Both the position numbers and the translations under genes were made by a program. The notes beneath the pieces are model-generated. The model saw only the letters and a program-made list of their open reading frames with translations. It ran no database searches and was not told where the DNA came from. A DNA stretch of 64,000 bases from contig NZ_JIAI01000010.1 in assembly GCF_000620785.1 (NCBI RefSeq), forward strand, positions 62,001 to 126,000, given 5' to 3'. This stretch comes from Actinospineispora acaciae DSM 45401 (GTDB lineage Bacteria; Actinomycetota; Actinomycetes; Mycobacteriales; Pseudonocardiaceae). Below are positions 16,383 to 22,931 of the stretch, piece after piece. Within the stretch, counting starts at the first letter, position 1, and every line of letters begins with the position of its first letter.

Positions 16383-18017
16383 ATGAGTACAGCGACGCAG
16401 CCGATCGGCGAGCCGCCCGCCGAGGAGCCGGACATCCACACCACCGCCGGCAAGCTGGCCGACCTGTACCGCCGCCACGACGCCGCCATCCACGCCGGCA
16501 CCGAGAAGGCCATCGAGCGCCAGCACGCCAAGGGCCGCCAGACCGCGCGCGAGCGGATCGACCAGCTGCTCGACCCCGGCTCGTTCGTCGAGCTGGACGC
16601 CCTGACCCGGCACCGCTCGACCAACTTCGGGATGGACGCCAACCGCCCGCTCGGCGACGGCGTGGTGACCGGCTCGGGCACCGTCGACGGGCGGCCGGTC
16701 GCGGTGTTCAGCCAGGACGCGACGGTGTTCGGCGGCTCGCTGGGCGAGGTCTACGGCGAGAAGATCGTCAAGGTGATGGACCTGGCCGCCAAGATCGGCT
16801 GCCCGGTGATCGGCATCAACGACGGCGGCGGGGCGCGGATCCAGGAGGGTGTGGTCGCGCTCGGGCTCTACGGCGAGATCTTCATGCGCAACGTCCGCTC
16901 GTCCGGGGTGATCCCGCAGATCTCGCTGGTCATGGGCGCGTGCGCGGGCGGCGCTGTGTACTCGCCGGCGATCACGGACTTCACCGTGATGGTGGACCAG
17001 ACGTCCAACATGTTCATCACCGGCCCGGACATCATCAAGACGGTGACCGGCGAGGAGGTCGACTTCGAGGAGCTGGGCGGCGGGCGGGCGCACAACACCA
17101 AGTCCGGGGTGGCGCACTACCTGGCCGAGGACGAGACGGACGCGCTGTCCTACGTCAAGGAGCTGCTCAGCTTCCTGCCGTCCAACAACCTCTCCGAGCC
17201 GCCCCGGTTCGCCCCGTCCGAGCCGGTCGAGGGGTCCATCGCCGACTCGCTGTCCGACACCGACCTGGAGCTGGACACCCTCATCCCGGACTCCCCGAAC
17301 CAGCCGTACGACATCCACGAAGTGATCACGCGGGTGGTGGACGACGGTGAGTTCCTCGAGGTCCACGCCCTGTTCGCGCCGAACATCGTGGTCGGCTTCG
17401 GCCGGGTGGAGGGCCAGAGCGTCGGCGTGGTGGCCAACCAGCCCACCCAGTACGCCGGCTGCCTGGACATCGACGCATCCGAGAAGGCCGCGCGGTTCGT
17501 GCGGACCTGCGACGCGTTCAACATCCCGATCCTGACCTTCGTGGACGTGCCCGGCTTCCTGCCCGGCACCGACCAGGAGTGGAACGGCATCATCCGCCGC
17601 GGCGCCAAGCTGATCTACGCCTACGCCGAGGCCACCGTGCCCAAGGTCACCGTGATCACCCGCAAGGCCTACGGCGGGGCGTACGACGTGATGGGCTCCA
17701 AGCACCTGGGCGCGGACCTGAACATCGCCTGGCCCACCGCGCAGATCGCCGTCACCGGGGCGCAGGGCGCGGTGAGCATCCTGTACCGCAAGGAGCTGCG
17801 CCCGCTGGAGGGCGACGAGCTCGCGGCCAAGCGCGCGGAGCTGCAGACCGAGTACGAGGACACGCTCTGCAACCCGTACATCGCCGCCGACCGCGGCTAC
17901 ATCGACGCGGTCATCCCGCCCTCGCACACCCGGGGGCACGTGGGCCGCGCGCTGCGCACCCTGGCCACCAAGCGGGAGGCCGCCCCGGCCCGCAAGCACG
18001 GAAACATCCCGCTCTGA
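16383..18017 (+). CDS. accD5: Acyl-CoA carboxylase beta (carboxyltransferase) subunit
   Basis: A 544-residue carboxyltransferase that moves CO2 from carboxybiotin to acetyl/propionyl-CoA. The two crotonase-like halves are visible: N-half oxyanion region MGACAGGAVYSPAITDF and C-half FVDVPGFLPGTDQEWNGIIRRGAKLIYAYAEATVPKVTVITRKAYGGAYDVM. The length and order birA-accD5-accE5 match the propionyl-CoA carboxylase locus Rv3279c-Rv3281. The alpha subunit (accA3) lies at 33080. Its TGA overlaps the ATG of accE5 by one base. Substrate preference for propionyl-CoA is inferred from family membership. Confidence 0.95.
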   Translation: MSTATQPIGEPPAEEPDIHTTAGKLADLYRRHDAAIHAGTEKAIERQHAKGRQTARERIDQLLDPGSFVELDALTRHRSTNFGMDANRPLGDGVVTGSGTVDGRPVAVFSQDATVFGGSLGEVYGEKIVKVMDLAAKIGCPVIGINDGGGARIQEGVVALGLYGEIFMRNVRSSGVIPQISLVMGACAGGAVYSPAITDFTVMVDQTSNMFITGPDIIKTVTGEEVDFEELGGGRAHNTKSGVAHYLAEDETDALSYVKELLSFLPSNNLSEPPRFAPSEPVEGSIADSLSDTDLELDTLIPDSPNQPYDIHEVITRVVDDGEFLEVHALFAPNIVVGFGRVEGQSVGVVANQPTQYAGCLDIDASEKAARFVRTCDAFNIPILTFVDVPGFLPGTDQEWNGIIRRGAKLIYAYAEATVPKVTVITRKAYGGAYDVMGSKHLGADLNIAWPTAQIAVTGAQGAVSILYRKELRPLEGDELAAKRAELQTEYEDTLCNPYIAADRGYIDAVIPPSHTRGHVGRALRTLATKREAAPARKHGNIPL

Positions 18018-18268
18018 TGGCCGAGCAGACGCCGGACGAGCAGACGCCCGAGCAGCGGCGCGCGCTGTTCCGAGTGGTGCGCGGCGACCCGGACGACGCC
18101 GAACTGGCCGCCCTGACCGCCGTACTAGCGGCCGCCGCCTCCACCCCGCCCGCGCCCGCCGCCGAGGACGCCCGGGGCCGCAGCGTCTGGGTGGACCGAG
18201 CGGCCGCCCTGCGCCCGCCACTGCACCCCGGGCCAGGCGCCTGGAGGGCCTCCACCTTACCCCGTTGA
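18017..18268 (+). CDS. accE5: Acyl-CoA carboxylase epsilon subunit
   Basis: A small 83-residue protein starting within the stop of accD5 (TGATG). The conserved LFRVVRGDPDDAELAALTAVLAA helix is typical of actinobacterial epsilon subunits, which stabilise the alpha/beta carboxylase complex. The rest is Ala/Pro-rich and ends in SVWVDRAAALRPPLHPGPGAWRAS, also typical. Its own catalytic role is none. Confidence 0.9.
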   Translation: MAEQTPDEQTPEQRRALFRVVRGDPDDAELAALTAVLAAAASTPPAPAAEDARGRSVWVDRAAALRPPLHPGPGAWRASTLPR

Positions 18269-18312
18269 CCACAGTATCTTGCGTGCTCCACGTAGTAGAC
18301 TGTGGCCGTGGA
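18269..18312 (+). promoter_or_regulatory. vapBC promoter/operator region
   Basis: Two overlapping inverted repeats lie at the vapB start: CCACAGT (18269-18275) with ACTGTGG (18299-18305), and TCCACG (18287-18292) with CGTGGA (18307-18312). A -10-like TAGACT at 18296-18301 is followed by 6 bases and the GTG at 18308, a leaderless layout. Ribbon-helix-helix antitoxins usually repress their own operon at such repeats. Confidence 0.5.
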
Positions 18313-18595
18313 TGCCGCGAAGCGGAACGTGACGGTGCAGCTCGACGAACAGCTGATCCACCGCGCCAAGGTGCTGGCGGCGCGCCGGGGTACCTCGATC
18401 AGCGGCCTGGTCGCCGAACAGATCGTGAAGCTGACCGAGGCCGACGAGCGCTACCAGCGGGCTCGGGAGTCCGCGCTGCGCATCCTGGAGCAGACCCGCG
18501 CCGAGCGCGCCCGCCTTGCCGGCACCGACAACACCGAGCGCCGTTGGTCCAGGAACGAGCTATACGACGAGCGACTCGGTCGCTACGGCTCGTGA
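18308..18595 (+). CDS. vapB: Ribbon-helix-helix antitoxin (VapB-type)
   Basis: A 95-residue protein whose N-terminus (NVTVQLDEQLIHRAKVLAARRGTSISGLVAEQIV) is a ribbon-helix-helix DNA-binding domain. The charged C-terminal half (ARESALRILEQTRAERARL...RRWSRNELYDERLGRYGS) is the likely toxin-binding part. It should neutralise the PIN toxin encoded downstream and repress the operon. The start is GTG at 18308; GTG at 18302 is possible. The toxin gene overlaps its stop by 4 bases. Confidence 0.88.
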   Translation: MDAAKRNVTVQLDEQLIHRAKVLAARRGTSISGLVAEQIVKLTEADERYQRARESALRILEQTRAERARLAGTDNTERRWSRNELYDERLGRYGS

Positions 18596-19014
18596 CCGTC
18601 TTCGTCGACACCAACGTACTGATCTACGCTCACGACCCGAGAGAACGAGTCAAGTCAGCCACCGCTGACACACTGCTCACCGAGCTCTGGCAGAGCGGCG
18701 AAGGTGCGCTCAGCACGCAGGTACTCCAGGAGTTCTACAACGTCGCAACGACCAAGCTGGACCCCAAGCTGAGCCCAAGTACGGCGCGCACGATCGTCGC
18801 CGACTACGCGGAGTGGGCGGTGGTGGAGACCACGCCGCAGCTGATCGTGTCCGCGAGCATCCTGCACGAGCACGACAGCGTCAGCTTCTGGGACGCGATG
18901 ATCGTCGAAGCGGCCATGCTGGCCGGCGCGGCGACGCTGCTGACCGAGGACCTCCAGCACGGCAGGCGGTTCGGCGAGCTGACGGTGCGCAACCCGTTCC
19001 GGCCCGGTTCGTAG
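18592..19014 (+). CDS. vapC: PIN-domain ribonuclease toxin (VapC-type)
   Basis: A 140-residue PIN-domain protein. The acidic metal-binding residues are in place: Asp6 (FVDTNVLIY), Glu47 (LQEFYN), Asp101 (FWDAMI) and Glu119/Asp120 (LLTEDLQHG). Such toxins cut tRNA or rRNA when not held by the antitoxin. The GTG start overlaps the vapB stop (GTGA). All catalytic residues are intact, so the module is probably functional. The RNA target is unknown. Confidence 0.9.
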   Translation: MTVFVDTNVLIYAHDPRERVKSATADTLLTELWQSGEGALSTQVLQEFYNVATTKLDPKLSPSTARTIVADYAEWAVVETTPQLIVSASILHEHDSVSFWDAMIVEAAMLAGAATLLTEDLQHGRRFGELTVRNPFRPGS

Positions 19015-19037
19015 GGGCGATCGGCGCGCCTGCCGGA

Positions 19038-19469
19038 TCAGGCCGCATGCCCGCGCCGGGCGGGGGCGTACCGCGCAGCCAACCGGGCCAGTGCCAGCGC
19101 GGCGACCAGCAGGCCGAAGTCGCGCAGCGCGATGTCGTAGAAGCCGGGGCCGGTCAGCAGGTTGACGATGATGCCGGCCAGCCAGGCGGCGACGAGCAGG
19201 CCGCCGAACCGGGGCGCCACCGCCACCACCAGCCCGGCCACGATCTCGATCACGCCGACGGCGAGCATGGCCTGATGCGCGGTGCCCGGCACCAGGTTGT
19301 CGACCCAGCCCGCGAGGTAGGTGGGCCAGTCGACCAGCAGGTTGGTGAACTTGTCCAGCCCGAACAGGATCGGCGCCACCGTGAACACGGTGCGCAGCAG
19401 CACGAACGCCTGACGGGCCGGGTCGGATCGCAGCGATCCGAGCGCGGACGGGGACAGCTCGGTGGACAT
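19038..19469 (-). CDS. DoxX family membrane protein
   Basis: A 143-residue protein with four membrane helices and the DoxX-type pattern: LLRTVFTVAPILFGLDKFTNL, AMLAVGVIEIVAGLVVAVAPRFGGLLVAAWLAGIIVNLL and a last helix before a basic C-terminus. DoxX-like proteins are linked to redox or thiosulfate metabolism in some organisms; here the role is open. The gene is divergent from a cysteine-containing ArsR-like regulator, which makes that regulator a likely controller. AGGAGG-like purines lie just upstream of the ATG. Confidence 0.85.
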   Translation of the reverse strand: MSTELSPSALGSLRSDPARQAFVLLRTVFTVAPILFGLDKFTNLLVDWPTYLAGWVDNLVPGTAHQAMLAVGVIEIVAGLVVAVAPRFGGLLVAAWLAGIIVNLLTGPGFYDIALRDFGLLVAALALARLAARYAPARRGHAA

Positions 19470-19477
19470 GACTTCCT

Positions 19478-19557
19478 CCTTCTGACGGCTTCTAACGGCA
19501 ACTCACGCTAACCTTAGAAAGCTTCGACCTCTTTAGTCAACAGAAGTGAGTTTTAGA
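19478..19557. promoter_or_regulatory. Divergent promoter region, doxX-like/regulator
   Basis: The 88-bp gap is AT-rich compared with its surroundings. It holds CTTCTGACGG directly followed by CTTCTAACGG, an inverted pair AACTCAC (19500-19506)/GTGAGTT (19546-19552), and a further AT-rich stretch AGAAAGCTTCGACCTCTTTAG. These could be binding sites for the regulator encoded on the right. Confidence 0.4.
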
Positions 19558-20271
19558 ATGGGTGACGTCGACGAGACACGGCCCTCCCACGTCCAGGGGG
19601 ACGTGTCCGCCATCGCCGCGCTCGGCGAGCCGACCCGCAGGCGGCTCTACGAGTTCGTGGTGGGCCAGCCCGCGCCGGTCGGCCGGGACGAGGCCGCGGC
19701 GGCGGCGGGCGTGCCCCGCGCGACGGGGGCGTTCCACCTGGACAAGCTGGTGGCCGAGGGATTGCTGGAGGTCGTCTACGAGCGACGCACCGGACGCAGC
19801 GGCCCGGGCGCCGGCCGCCCGTCCAAGCTGTACCGGCGCTCGGCGAGGCACATCGCGGTCTCGCTGCCCGAGCGGCGCTACGAGCTGGCCGCCCGGCTGC
19901 TGGCCGACGCGCTCCAGGAGGCCGAGGCCAGCGGCCAGCCACCCGGCACCACGCTGGGGCGGCGAGCCCACCAACTCGGCATCCAGATCGGCGAAGCCGC
20001 CCGCACGGCCGGCGACACGCACGTCGCGGTGCTGCCCACCCTGCGCGAGTTCGGATTCGAGCCTCGGGAAGAGGGCGACACCGTGGTCCTGGCCAACTGC
20101 CCGTTCGACACGCTGGCCCGCCAGCACACCGAGCTCGTGTGCGGCATGAACCTGCGCCTCATCGACGGCGTACTGGAGGGCCTCGCCGCCACCGGCATCA
20201 CCGCCCGCCTCGCACCCCGCCCCGACCACTGCTGCGTCCAGCTCCTCGACGGGTCCCGCCCGGACTCATAG
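19558..20271 (+). CDS. ArsR/SufR-like HTH regulator with possible Fe-S or metal cysteines
   Basis: A 237-residue regulator. Residues ~16-95 form a winged helix (AIAALGEPTRRRLYEFVVGQP...GVPRATGAFHLDKLVAEGLLEVVYERRTGRSGPGAGRPSKLY). The C-terminal ligand domain holds Cys181, Cys195 and the pair Cys225-Cys226, a layout reminiscent of SufR-type regulators that sense Fe-S cluster or redox state. Which ligand binds is not known. The ATG at 19558 is used; a GTG at 19546 in the same frame is possible. It is divergent from the DoxX gene. Confidence 0.75.
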   Translation: MGDVDETRPSHVQGDVSAIAALGEPTRRRLYEFVVGQPAPVGRDEAAAAAGVPRATGAFHLDKLVAEGLLEVVYERRTGRSGPGAGRPSKLYRRSARHIAVSLPERRYELAARLLADALQEAEASGQPPGTTLGRRAHQLGIQIGEAARTAGDTHVAVLPTLREFGFEPREEGDTVVLANCPFDTLARQHTELVCGMNLRLIDGVLEGLAATGITARLAPRPDHCCVQLLDGSRPDS

Positions 20272-20379
20272 GGCCGTTTGGCGTAAACGGGCACCCCCGC
20301 CCGGTGCCCCTGTGCTGTACTGGGAAGACCGCTGGTCATTTCGGGGGACGGTCCGATCGCGCGCCCAACCCGCACGGGG

Positions 20380-20435
20380 CCTCACTCGGTCGTGGTCGAC
20401 GATCACGGCCCGCGCGGGCCGACCTTCGAGTGAGG
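20380..20435 (+). promoter_or_regulatory. Leader stem-loop covering the ribosome-binding site
   Basis: CCTCACTCGGTCG (20380-20392) can pair with CGACC...CGAGTGAGG (20420-20435), with a bulge of three bases. A GC palindrome GGCCCGCGCGGGCC (20407-20420) sits in the loop. The 3' arm includes the purine-rich GAGTGAGG just before the ATG at 20443, so folding would hide the ribosome site of the next gene. A terminator for the upstream regulator gene is the alternative reading. Confidence 0.45.
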
Positions 20436-20442
20436 AGCCGAC

Positions 20443-21033
20443 ATGAACAGCCCTCAGCCCCCACAGCCCGAGTGGACCGGTCAGCCGGCTCCCGATGCCT
20501 GGCCCCAACAGCAGTGGCAGGGCGCCCCCGGCGGTCCGGCCGGCTGGCAGCAGCAGCCCTATCCGGCGGGCTGGGCGAGCGGCCCCGAGACGCCCGTGCG
20601 GATGCCGGGGACGGTGATCGCCGGGCTGGTCATGACCTACATCGGGGGCGGTGTGATGGTCCTGATCGGCCTTGTCCTGTTGATCGGGTCGGCCAACAGC
20701 GAGTTCTCGACGGCGTTCGCCAGCGGGCTGGGCGCGCCCAGGGAAGCTTTGTCCTTCGTGCTCGTGGCGGTCGCGCTGTTCGTCCTGGTGTTCGGCGCGA
20801 TCGTCATCCTGCCCGCCGTGCTGGCCAACAAGGGCAGGAACGGGGGACGGATAGCGCTGACCGTGATCGGCGGCATCGCGGTGGCGCTCAACCTGATCTC
20901 GCTGGTCGTGCAGGGCAAGCTGGGAGGGCTGCTGAGCACGGCGTGGATCGCGGTGGCGGTGGGGCTGCTGTGGACCGGCCGGGCCACCGCCTGGTTCCAG
21001 TACAGGGCGCGGCACCGACACCCGGCGGGGTAG
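20443..21033 (+). CDS. Small membrane protein, copy 1 of a tandem pair
   Basis: A 196-residue protein with a Pro/Gln/Trp-rich cytoplasmic start (residues 1-45) and four membrane helices (TVIAGLVMTYIGGGVMVLIGLVLLIG, FVLVAVALFVLVFGAIVILPAVLA, IALTVIGGIAVALNLISLVV, AWIAVAVGLLWTGRATAWF). Function is unknown. The TAG stop is followed at once, in the same frame, by the GTG of a clear paralogue, so the pair looks like an in-frame tandem duplication split by a stop codon. Confidence 0.75.
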   Translation: MNSPQPPQPEWTGQPAPDAWPQQQWQGAPGGPAGWQQQPYPAGWASGPETPVRMPGTVIAGLVMTYIGGGVMVLIGLVLLIGSANSEFSTAFASGLGAPREALSFVLVAVALFVLVFGAIVILPAVLANKGRNGGRIALTVIGGIAVALNLISLVVQGKLGGLLSTAWIAVAVGLLWTGRATAWFQYRARHRHPAG

Positions 21034-21891
21034 GTGCGGGCGGGTTGGCCGGGCTGGCCCGGCGACGTGCCGGCCGGTTTGCTGTCCTACCCGGCGAGCT
21101 GGGGAAACGACCCGGAGACGACCCGACGCCGGCCCGGCACGCTCGTCGCGGGGCTGGTGCTGACCTATCTGGGCGCCGGGCTGGCCGGGGTGTTCGGCCT
21201 GGTGCCGGTGGCCGGGTACGCGTTCGAGGTCGCCGCCCACGGCTTCGGCACCGGCTTCGGCGCCGAGATCGTGGCGGTGATCATGTTGTTCCTGCTGGCC
21301 GTGCACGTGCTGTGCGCGGGCCTGCTGGTGCTGGCGGCGCTGGCCCAGCAGGGGCGGGGCTGGGCACGGGTGGTCATCACGGTCATCGGCGGCCTGGTGA
21401 CGTCGATCTGCGGGTGGGTGGCGGCGGGGGAGGTCCGTACGGCGCTGGTCGGCGTGGCGTGGGTGGGCACGGCCGTGACGCTGATGTGGGTGGGCCGGGC
21501 GAACGCGTGGTACCGGCACATTGGCGGCCCGGCGGCGCGCGATGTGGTGATCCGGCGCCGTCAGCGTTCGGAGCGCGCCAGCGCGTGCTCCACCAGCGCG
21601 ATCAGGGCCGCCTGGCAGGAGTCCGCGTTGCGCGCGTCCAGCCGTACCACCGGGCAGTCGGCGGGCAGCACCAGCGCGTCGCGGATGTGGGCGTCGGTGA
21701 ACGCGGCGGTGTCGTCGAACTCGTTGATCGCCGCCACGAACGGCACCCGGCGGCTCTCGAAGAAGTCGATGGCCGCGAAGCAGTCGTCCACCCGGCGCAG
21801 GTCGATCAGCACCACGGCGCCGACCGCGCCCACCGTCAGCTCGTCCCACATGAACCAGAACCGGTTCTGGCCGGGGGTGCCGAACACGTAG
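21034..21891 (+). CDS. Small membrane protein, copy 2, with an over-long 3' end
   Basis: The first ~165 residues parallel the preceding protein (GNDPETTRRRPGTLVAGLVLTYLGAG against GPETPVRMPGTVIAGLVMTYIGGG; VGRANAWYRH against TGRATAWFQY). After the last helix the frame stays open for about 110 more codons, antisense to the convergent cvnD gene. This tail is Ser/Arg-rich and looks like a shadow translation. The real protein probably ended near 21550; a 1-base shift there would meet a TGA. Either the stop was lost or a frameshift is present. Confidence 0.55.
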   Translation: MRAGWPGWPGDVPAGLLSYPASWGNDPETTRRRPGTLVAGLVLTYLGAGLAGVFGLVPVAGYAFEVAAHGFGTGFGAEIVAVIMLFLLAVHVLCAGLLVLAALAQQGRGWARVVITVIGGLVTSICGWVAAGEVRTALVGVAWVGTAVTLMWVGRANAWYRHIGGPAARDVVIRRRQRSERASACSTSAIRAAWQESALRASSRTTGQSAGSTSASRMWASVNAAVSSNSLIAATNGTRRLSKKSMAAKQSSTRRRSISTTAPTAPTVSSSHMNQNRFWPGVPNT

Positions 21892-22154
21892 AGGATCATC
21901 GACTCGTCGATGGTGATCCGGCCGAAGTCCATGGCCACGGTGGTGGTCCGCTTCTCGGCCACCTGGGAGACGTCGTCGACGCCCTCGGACAGCGTGGTCA
22001 TCTCCTGCTCGGTGCTCACCGGCGGGATCTCGGAGAGCGCGCCGACCATCGTCGTCTTGCCCACCCCGAATCCGCCGGCGACCAGGATCTTGAGCGGGAT
22101 CGGGGCCGACACCTCCGTGCGGGTGGCGGTGAGCTCAGAGGGTGCGGAGTCCAT
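21561..22154 (-). CDS. cvnD: Conservon GTP-binding protein (CvnD-like)
   Basis: A 197-residue Ras-like GTPase with the P-loop GGFGVGKTT (27-35), a switch region TTTVAMDFGRITID, YVFGTPGQNRFWFMWDEL as the G3 equivalent, and AINEFDD near the usual base-recognition position. In Streptomyces conservons this GTPase works with CvnA-C as a membrane-associated signalling complex. The ATG at 22154 lies 20 bases inside the end of cvnC, so translation is coupled. Confidence 0.9.
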   Translation of the reverse strand: MDSAPSELTATRTEVSAPIPLKILVAGGFGVGKTTMVGALSEIPPVSTEQEMTTLSEGVDDVSQVAEKRTTTVAMDFGRITIDESMILYVFGTPGQNRFWFMWDELTVGAVGAVVLIDLRRVDDCFAAIDFFESRRVPFVAAINEFDDTAAFTDAHIRDALVLPADCPVVRLDARNADSCQAALIALVEHALARSER

Positions 22155-22530
22155 CAAGCAGCCTTTCCAGCAGCGCTCGGCTGGGTCCACCAGCCGTGGT
22201 GGTCGGGGGTGGTGCGTGTACCACCAGGTATCCGGCGTCGGCCAGGTCGCTGACCAGGACCCTGGCCACGCCGACGGGCACCCCGAGGGCGGCGCCGATC
22301 TCGATCACCGAGACCGGCCGCCGGCCACCCAGCTCGATGATCGTGCGGTACTCGAAGTCCAGCGTGGTGGCCAGCCGGGCGCCGTGACCGCTGACCGTCA
22401 CCATTGCCTCGACCGGCATGTCCATGCCGCTCTCGGTGTGGGTCCGGCCCCTGGTCAGCGCGTAGACCGGCACCACGCGACCGGCGCGGTCCGGCTGTGT
22501 TGTTCCACCACCGCCCCAGCCACCACTCAT
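22135..22530 (-). CDS. cvnC: Conservon DUF742 protein (CvnC-like)
   Basis: A 131-residue DUF742 protein with the family pattern VPVYALTRGRT, then a winged-helix-like LATTLDFEYRTIIELGGRRPVSVIEIGAALGVPVGVARVLVSDLADAGYLVVH. It is the third member of the conservon and its ATG overlaps the cvnB stop by 4 bases (ATGA). Its exact biochemical role is unknown; the helices suggest protein or nucleic acid binding. Confidence 0.9.
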   Translation of the reverse strand: MSGGWGGGGTTQPDRAGRVVPVYALTRGRTHTESGMDMPVEAMVTVSGHGARLATTLDFEYRTIIELGGRRPVSVIEIGAALGVPVGVARVLVSDLADAGYLVVHAPPPTTTAGGPSRALLERLLDGLRTL

Positions 22531-22931
22531 CGGGTGGCCTTGGCGGAACGGGCCGCCGGGGTCAGCGCGTGCCCGACGCTGCTGGCCAACATCGTCATCT
22601 CGTAGCCGATCATGCCGAGGTCGCACTGCCGCTCGGTGTGCACGACCAGGGTCGAGCCCGCGCTGACCGCCGTCGCGAACAGGTAGCCGCCGGACATCTC
22701 CACGATGGTCTGGGTCACGGGCTCCGCCTCGAGCAGGGTGGCGGCCCCGCGCGCCAGGCTGACCAGCCCGGACGCGGCGGCGGCCAGCCGGTCCGCGAGC
22801 GCGTCGCCGACCTGCTCGGACGCGGCCAGCGGGAGCCCGTCCCCGGAGACAACCACGCAGTGCCGCACGCCCGGGGTGGCCTTGACGAAGTCGTTGAGCA
22901 GCCAGTCCAGCTGGCCGCGCTTCGAGGTCAT
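22527..22931 (-). CDS. cvnB: Conservon roadblock/LC7 protein (CvnB-like)
   Basis: A 134-residue roadblock/LC7-fold protein: LDWLLNDFVKATPGVRHCVVVSGDGLPLAAS, then VSLARGAATLLEAEPVTQTIVEMSGGYLFATAVSAGSTLVVHTERQCDLGMIGYEMTML. In conservons this protein is thought to act as GAP or scaffold for the CvnD GTPase. The ATG overlaps the cvnA stop by 4 bases. Confidence 0.93.
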   Translation of the reverse strand: MTSKRGQLDWLLNDFVKATPGVRHCVVVSGDGLPLAASEQVGDALADRLAAAASGLVSLARGAATLLEAEPVTQTIVEMSGGYLFATAVSAGSTLVVHTERQCDLGMIGYEMTMLASSVGHALTPAARSAKATR

